NCBI GenBank assembly: GCA_024734495.1
Contig: JALMQS010000099.1
Span: 64,532,270 to 64,596,269 of the forward strand
DNA: 64,000 nucleotides
Origin: Forficula auricularia
Lineage: Eukaryota > Arthropoda > Insecta > Dermaptera > Forficulidae
Direction of reading: 5' to 3'
Every line of letters begins with the position of its first letter. Positions within the stretch are counted from its first letter, which is position 1. The position numbers were made by a program, and so were the translations under genes. The notes below the pieces were generated by a model. The model worked only from the letters and a program-made list of their open reading frames with translations, was not told where the DNA came from and searched no databases. Below, piece by piece: positions 58,944 through 64,000 of the stretch.

Positions 58944-59541
58944 GCCCGACAACACACGATATCCTCAAATTGTCACTCAAATGAGTAAGAGAGTTCGTTC
59001 ACATAGTGGATGGTACCACATGAAAACTGACACTTTTACCATGTCAAAGTAGTAAGTTATTTATTTAATCACCTATTAACGCGTAATGTATTTTCATCAG
59101 CAAATAATTTGCAGTTGTAAGCCAGCAACACATATTCTTGTCAAGTTACAAAGAATCCAGCCCGACAACACACGATATCCTCAAATTGTCACCCAAATGA
59201 GTAAGGGCCGGTTGTATGTCGCAAAGTAAATGCTTTTTACCACTAACACAGGGTGGGGCTGGGATGGCCAATCAGATGCCAGGCACATCCCAGTCCCTCC
59301 ATTTACCATCTACCCTGTGTTAGTGGTAAAAAGCATTTACTTTGCGACATACAACCGGCCCTAAGAGAGTTCGTTCACATAGTGGTTAGTAACCACATGA
59401 AAACTGGCTCTTTTACCATGTCAAAGTAGTTTGTTATTTATTTAATCACCTATTAACACGTAATGTATTTTCATCAGCAAATAATAATTGTTATGGGTGT
59501 AAGCCAGCCACACATATTCTTTTCAAGTTACAAAGAATCCA
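58944..59541. repeat. 216-bp tandem duplication, second copy holding a MITE
   Basis: Copy 1 is 58944-59159, copy 2 is 59160-59541 including the MITE and its TAA. Both start GCCCGACAACACACGATATC and end AAGTTACAAAGAATCCA. Several substitutions separate them. Confidence 0.92.
59205..59361. mobile_element. Harbinger-like MITE, copy 2 (157 bp) with TAA duplication
   Basis: Same termini as copy 1, with arms extending about 45 bp. Flanked by TAA on both sides (59202-59204, 59362-59364). The related sequence at about 58988 has a single TAA and no insert, so the 3-bp duplication is read directly. TWA duplications are characteristic of the PIF/Harbinger superfamily. Confidence 0.9.
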
Positions 59542-61304
59542 GCAACGTTTCTATTAAGATTTAATGATTAAATAAATAAATTGATAATTTGAAGAATATT
59601 CTAATAAAATTGTTTGTAATAAAATTTGTCGATAAAGTTCTTTTTTGTTTATAATTAAAAAATGGTTAATTTTTAAGTATTCTTAAAAATATTTGGGCTA
59701 CCAATTAATTTGATTTATCTCATAATATAAAATATAAAATTTTTAATGTTTTTTCATATTAAAAAAAAATCATAATAATAAATAAATAAATAGAATACAT
59801 TAAACCAGTTAAGGAATTTTTTTTATTACAGTTCCTTAATTTTTTTTTTTTTTTGATAGAGGGATATTTTATAGAACCGGATTTGATATAAAGGGTGAAC
59901 TTAAATTTTTTAACCTAATAAGATAACAAACATATACAAAACTATGTTGATAATAGATTAATGAATTAACGACAAAAAATTTACACATTAAAAAAATATT
60001 TTTCCTGAGGCGAATGTTATTGCAGCCACCAAAGTTAGAACCGAAAATGACAACTATTTTGATTGTGGGGCTATATTTAACTGGAATCGGAGAAATCAGC
60101 TCGAAAAGTTCATGATCTCTAGCTACCTTAGAAAAACCCAACTTTTTTATTGCCATTATCTTCTCTACCACACTATACAAAATATTATTAATGAATTCAC
60201 AGAGTTTGCAGTAATGCCCAATCAGTTAACACCTAGGAAATTATTCCCGAAAGTTTTTTTTACTATTAAGAACTTGCAGAAATTACCATATATTCTGATG
60301 CCCATATATGTTGATACAAAAAGAGGATACAAAATAGAATATTAAAATATTTATTTTAGAGAACGAGTACAAAATCTGTTTCAGATATTAGCGAAACTAC
60401 TCTTACGATGAGTCCGTGAAGGATAATCAAAATAGTGATAGCCTGTATTTGCCTATCCTTTGAAGATCAAGAAAAGTTTAAATGATTTACATAAACACTT
60501 TAAAATAGAACAGTAACATGGTATATCCAATAAATAATTCGATTAATTGTTTAGCATTTACATCGCACAGTCTTTAATCAAGAACTCTGAGTTATATTGG
60601 ACTTGAATAAAAGAAAACTCGATGAAGGTAATTTATATATTATAAACCCTACTTTTTAGAGAATGGGTATTATAAATATACCGAGAGAAAGAATCGTTGA
60701 GAAACCCGAGTCCAAATTCACTCACTCACTGATCCCCTGATCAAACCCAGAAGGAATGTACCGATAAACGTGATCTCGATATTTTCATAATATACACCAG
60801 GTTATTAGGAAATACAAATCTTGTTTTATTTTTTATCGGAACTATGTCCTATTACGAGAAGAAATGGGCAGATATTTATGGAATACAAACAAAACAAAAC
60901 AAAGTTAAAGGAAACAAATAAATTAAATTGAAAGTTTTTGTGCCGAGTGTAGCAGAATTTTTATATATTAAAGGAGACAATAAAAGAGTGTGTCTTCTGC
61001 TGGAATTATAAAATTTATTAGAGTGTGTCTTCTGCTGGAATTATAAAATTTATTTATAACGAGACTATAGTTTTTACATGCAGTAGAATATTTCAATCTC
61101 AATTTAAAATACAAATTTAAAGCTTCTTTTCCGGGTGCATGGTTAATTTGCAAGCAGGAGATTTTCTTGTAACTTCGAACACTTTCCACCAAATGTATCC
61201 ATGAGGATTTGTAATTGTGGCAATTGGATTGACGATTCTTTTAAATTAAATTGAAAGTTTTTGTGGAAATTTTGCTCTCCCTCCATACATTAATTCCTGT
61301 GAAT

Positions 61305-61356
61305 CAATTGTAATAGACTGATGAAGAAGCCCTCGAAACTATAGTCTCGTTATAAA
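61305..61356 (+). ncRNA. hammerhead ribozyme-like motif with minimal helix II
   Basis: CUGAUGA (61318-61324), extra A, GA/UC 2-bp helix II, GAAAC, UAUA, GUC (ends 61346). Helix I has GA/UC, a small internal loop, then about six pairs between UUGUAA and UUAUAA, the type I layout. Core is complete; helix II is very short. Confidence 0.5.
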
Positions 61357-61386
61357 TAAAATGTATAATTACAGCAGAAGACATAC

Positions 61387-61776
61387 TGAGGCAACTGTGG
61401 GTCAGTGGTTAGAGTGTCGGGCCGCTGGCCGAGACTGAGAGCCAGTTGTATGTCGGTTGGTAAATTCATTTTAAACGTTGACAAAGAGTAAAACCTTATA
61501 ATTCACCAGGTGGCCGGCGGGATGGTCAACCAGATGACAGGCACTTTCACTTGAGTCTCGGCAGATCAGATATTTGCAGTCGCCTCCTCTTGGAAAGCAA
61601 TGGCAACCTACCAAGAGTATAATTGCCTAGCAAGCTCTCCAAACTAGCCGTTCGTAACCGGCGTTAAAAAGTAGGTCCCGTATATCTGAGTAAAAATAGC
61701 TAAACACACTCAGCACAGGTATATGTGGAGAGGAACCGAAACGTAAGGGAGACCTGATATGGCACTTAAAAGAAGA
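61387..61776 (+). mobile_element. tRNA-derived SINE, copy 2, with foreign internal segment
   Basis: Shares head, body and AAGAAGAAG tail with 18123-18402 and is flanked by AGAAGACATAC / AGAAGACACAC (61376-61386 and 61777-61787), an 11-bp duplication with one change. It sits inside the hammerhead-linked fold-back element. The segment at about 61439-61550 replaces the B-box region and resembles the Harbinger-like MITE at 48.2 and 59.2 kb (GAGCCAGTTGTATGTCG, ATGGTCAACCAGATGACAGG), so this copy is a nested or chimeric element. Confidence 0.8.
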
Positions 61777-61989
61777 AGAAGACACACTCTTTTATTGTCT
61801 CCTTCAAGAAACAAATAAACCTAGACTAATTTGTATCAAGAGTAAAATTTCCGTAAAGGTGTAAGTAACCAACATAAATCGTTGACGTCACAATCGAAAA
61901 TAGAAAAAAATGTTAGGTTAAGGAAGGGAATTGAATTATGATTTTCTTTGATCGCATTTCAAATAAAGAGTGACCGGTGGTGATTTTTT

Positions 61990-62460
61990 TTAATCGGCCC
62001 CCTTTAAGAAGATTTCGCCCGTCAAAGAAATAAGAAAAGTAAAAATAAATAAAATAAATAAACGGCTTGGCATAAAGCGAGAGGGGAGGAAAAGAGACGG
62101 TAGATACTGAGGGAGTGAGCTCGCGAGTGGCGCAACAGGTCGGCGTCGGCTGGGTACAAAGACTTCGTCTGGTGCGAGCAAGAGGGACAACCGCACGCAC
62201 ACATGCACACCCAGAGGAACAGAGAGAGGGCGACACTACCCATCTCTGTCGCTCCTCCTGCTCAGCCAACTAAGCACCGAGAGAGCTAAGTCAATCGCCT
62301 CTTGCAACCTACAAACAAAATAGATACCTTCGCCTGCCCACCCGCTAAGGAAAGGATTTACCCCAAGTGTTGTTGTTGTTCGTTGAGGTAATTAGCAATG
62401 AAGAAGAAGAGAACGACGACTGAGAAGCACAAATTCCAACTAACGGCTTTCATCTATCCG
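61990..62460 (-). promoter_or_regulatory. GC-rich island, possible promoter and 5' exon of nkd
   Basis: About 450 bp of much higher GC and complexity than the surroundings. On the minus strand there are TCAGTC, matching the arthropod initiator, near 62428, and a possible donor GCGAAG|GTATCT near 62323. This would allow a short untranslated first exon. Open frames on the minus strand (for example from ATG at 62243, starting MGSVALSLFL) show no similarity I recognise to Nkd N-termini. Location upstream of the ratchet point and of the nkd exons fits a promoter, but a promoter for a plus-strand gene beyond the window is equally possible. Confidence 0.35.
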
Positions 62461-62853
62461 AAATATTTCTCGAATGCTTTTTTCGGTAATAAATTTTATT
62501 ACAGATAATAACTGGTAAATTAGATCCAGCTGGTGTAATTCCATCAAGTTTGGTGCCATTTCAAAGTAGACAATGACTCATTGGAGATTGGTGATAACTT
62601 GATATCTTTTCGAAAACGTGGGGTCAAATTCAAACAACAATACAAAAGACTGAATGATTTATAACGAGATGTTTTTGAAGTAGTTTGAAAATCAAATCTG
62701 GTTTATTTTCTAAGAGGAAACATTGGAACAATGTCAGGGTTCACCAAAATGATGATTTTCTGTCAGTGTTATATCTCCGTGACATTTTAATCTTAATTTG
62801 TATTTTGTTATTGTTTCTTTTTTTGTTATTGTGATTGTCTTTTTTTTTCTTTG

Positions 62854-63000
62854 GATCTTATGTATGTTTGTTTTATCTTTTTGTGATTATTTTTTAAGTT
62901 TTTATATTTTATTGATTTGTGTGTATTGTTTGATCTTATGTATGTTTGTATTATCTTTCTGTGATTATTTTTAAGTTTTTGTATATTATTGATTTGTATC
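62854..63000. repeat. 78-bp T-rich tandem duplication
   Basis: GATCTTATGTATGTTTGT starts at 62854 and 62932. Both units continue through TGTGATTATTTTTAAGTTTT-like sequence. Confidence 0.8.
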
Positions 63001-63146
63001 ACTTCACTTTTATTTATTATTTATTTATTTTTATGCTTTTGTAAAAAAATTTCAATTGTATTATTGTGTATAAGGACATTTTTGTCCGTTTATTGATTTA
63101 AAATAAAACTAGATTAAGAGCTAGCAGACAAGTGACAATGAATTAG

Positions 63147-63238
63147 GGGGGTCTTTGTGAAACACCACTATAACCCGTCAAAAAACTCCTGTGTTTAATA
63201 TGTTTCACTATAAACCAACACCGCTTTCCCTAAATGTT
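63147..63238 (+). repeat. single arm of the 32.9-kb element family
   Basis: GTGAAACACCACTATAACCC, then CACTATAAACCAACACCGC and TTTCCCTAAAT. It shows that the two motifs seen separately elsewhere belong to one repeat. Confidence 0.7.
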
Positions 63239-64000
63239 ATTGACAATGAAGTAGTTTGAGAATTATATCTAGCTAATGTTTTAACAAAAAGAATATCATA
63301 AGAGGAATAGACCAATGTTAGGTTGAAGATTTTGACTTGGTTCAACATTTAATTAAAATTGCAATAAAGGCCCGATAATCCGACTTGTTTTGAATGAATA
63401 AAGTACTGCATGGCCACTTGTATAGTGACAGGTCATGACATGGTTCACAAAGTTAAAGCTTCATTAAGGAAAAGATAATTCGACAAATAGTTTGCAGACA
63501 GTCGGGTTTTTGAGTACTGACTAATAGGTCGAGATGGAAACACAGTATTTTGACTTATATAACGTACCAGCTATAGATACAAATTAACAATATTTGTATA
63601 AATGCATTTTAAAATACAAATTGATATCAAATCAATCATTTATAGGTAGAGCCAAACAAATCAAAACAAAATATCAAATGTGACAAGTTCTAAAAAAAAA
63701 TCAATGGGTTTTCCCCAAAAACGAATTCTATTTCTTTAAAAACTGAAAAGGGATTAGGTAGAAAGAGTGTGAATTTTTTCTTTAGTGATGATGTTCCGAA
63801 ATAGAAAAAGAATAAAGAGAAGTTTACAACAAAAGAGCAAACAAGAGGAGCCACGTGCTTTCCCTAACCATGGTTAGCATTAAAAATTCTATTGGGAAGA
63901 GGCTTATTATCAATTGGGAAAGCATAAGATCTATGTTTTTGTTTTATGTACTGACTAACTGTGAAGAGTTTAAGAAAGAATTTGATGCAAGAAGGATCAA

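Larger units (their letters stand above)
60935..61806. mobile_element. composite fold-back element with hammerhead motif, split by a SINE
   Basis: Left side starts near GTTTTTGTGCCGAGTGTAGC and repeats GTGTGTCTTCTGCTGGAATT twice. The right side ends CACTCTTTTATTGTCTCCTT. It is the same family as 1651-1800. A hammerhead-like motif is at 61312-61352, and the SINE at 61387-61776 has inserted into the right arm. Confidence 0.7.

Noticed and set aside
62022..62269. Minus-strand frames in the GC-rich island as the nkd start
   Set aside because: They run into low-complexity Phe/Tyr-rich sequence and lack any Nkd N-terminal similarity I recognise.
1..64000. CRISPR arrays, operons, phage or bacterial genes
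   Set aside because: None present; introns, SINEs and MITEs show a eukaryotic nuclear genome.

Overview
This is an AT-rich animal nuclear window (roughly two thirds A+T by eye) with short exons, long introns and many short transposable elements. The style suggests an arthropod; a crustacean such as a copepod would fit, but species is inference. I see no bacterial, organellar or viral gene organisation.

The one gene I can assign firmly is a naked cuticle (nkd) homologue on the minus strand, the EF-hand, Dishevelled-binding feedback antagonist of Wnt signalling. Six coding exons can be joined with canonical GT/AG sites and consistent phase: 25875-25664, 14719-14603, 14526-14233, 12936-12701, 10855-10607 and 9369-8526. 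They give 649 codons plus a partial first codon. The family landmarks occur in order: the EF-hand region with its conserved flanks, a 30-residue helix-forming motif, a YLDLA motif, an RSRSHD motif and a histidine-rich C-terminus. The start codon lies in at least one further upstream exon that I could not identify. A GC-rich island near 62 kb and a textbook recursive splice site at 43.76 kb, both readable on the minus strand, suggest that the first intron runs across most of the right half of the window.

Layout. 1-8.3 kb: AT-rich downstream flank with fold-back elements and a tRNA-like sequence. 8.3-14.7 kb: five nkd exons with repeat-filled introns. 14.7-25.7 kb: a long nkd intron holding MITEs, a tRNA-derived SINE, a broken LINE and one plus-strand exon candidate. 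25.7-25.9 kb: the most upstream assigned nkd exon. 26-31 kb: large fold-back elements. 31-54 kb: mostly unique sequence with islands of higher complexity, possibly cis-regulatory. 54-61.8 kb: recent tandem duplications, MITEs and a nested SINE. 61.9-62.5 kb: GC-rich, promoter-like island. 62.5-64 kb: T-rich repeats and element ends.

The most notable unannotated signals are: (1) hammerhead-ribozyme-like motifs, several with near-complete cores, inside inverted-repeat elements at about seven places; (2) a five-copy hAT-type MITE family in which every copy has an 8-bp target duplication, three of them perfect at first reading and only one clearly diverged; (3) a Harbinger-like MITE inserted in one copy of a tandem duplication whose sister copy preserves the empty site; (4) the recursive splice site in the presumed nkd first intron.
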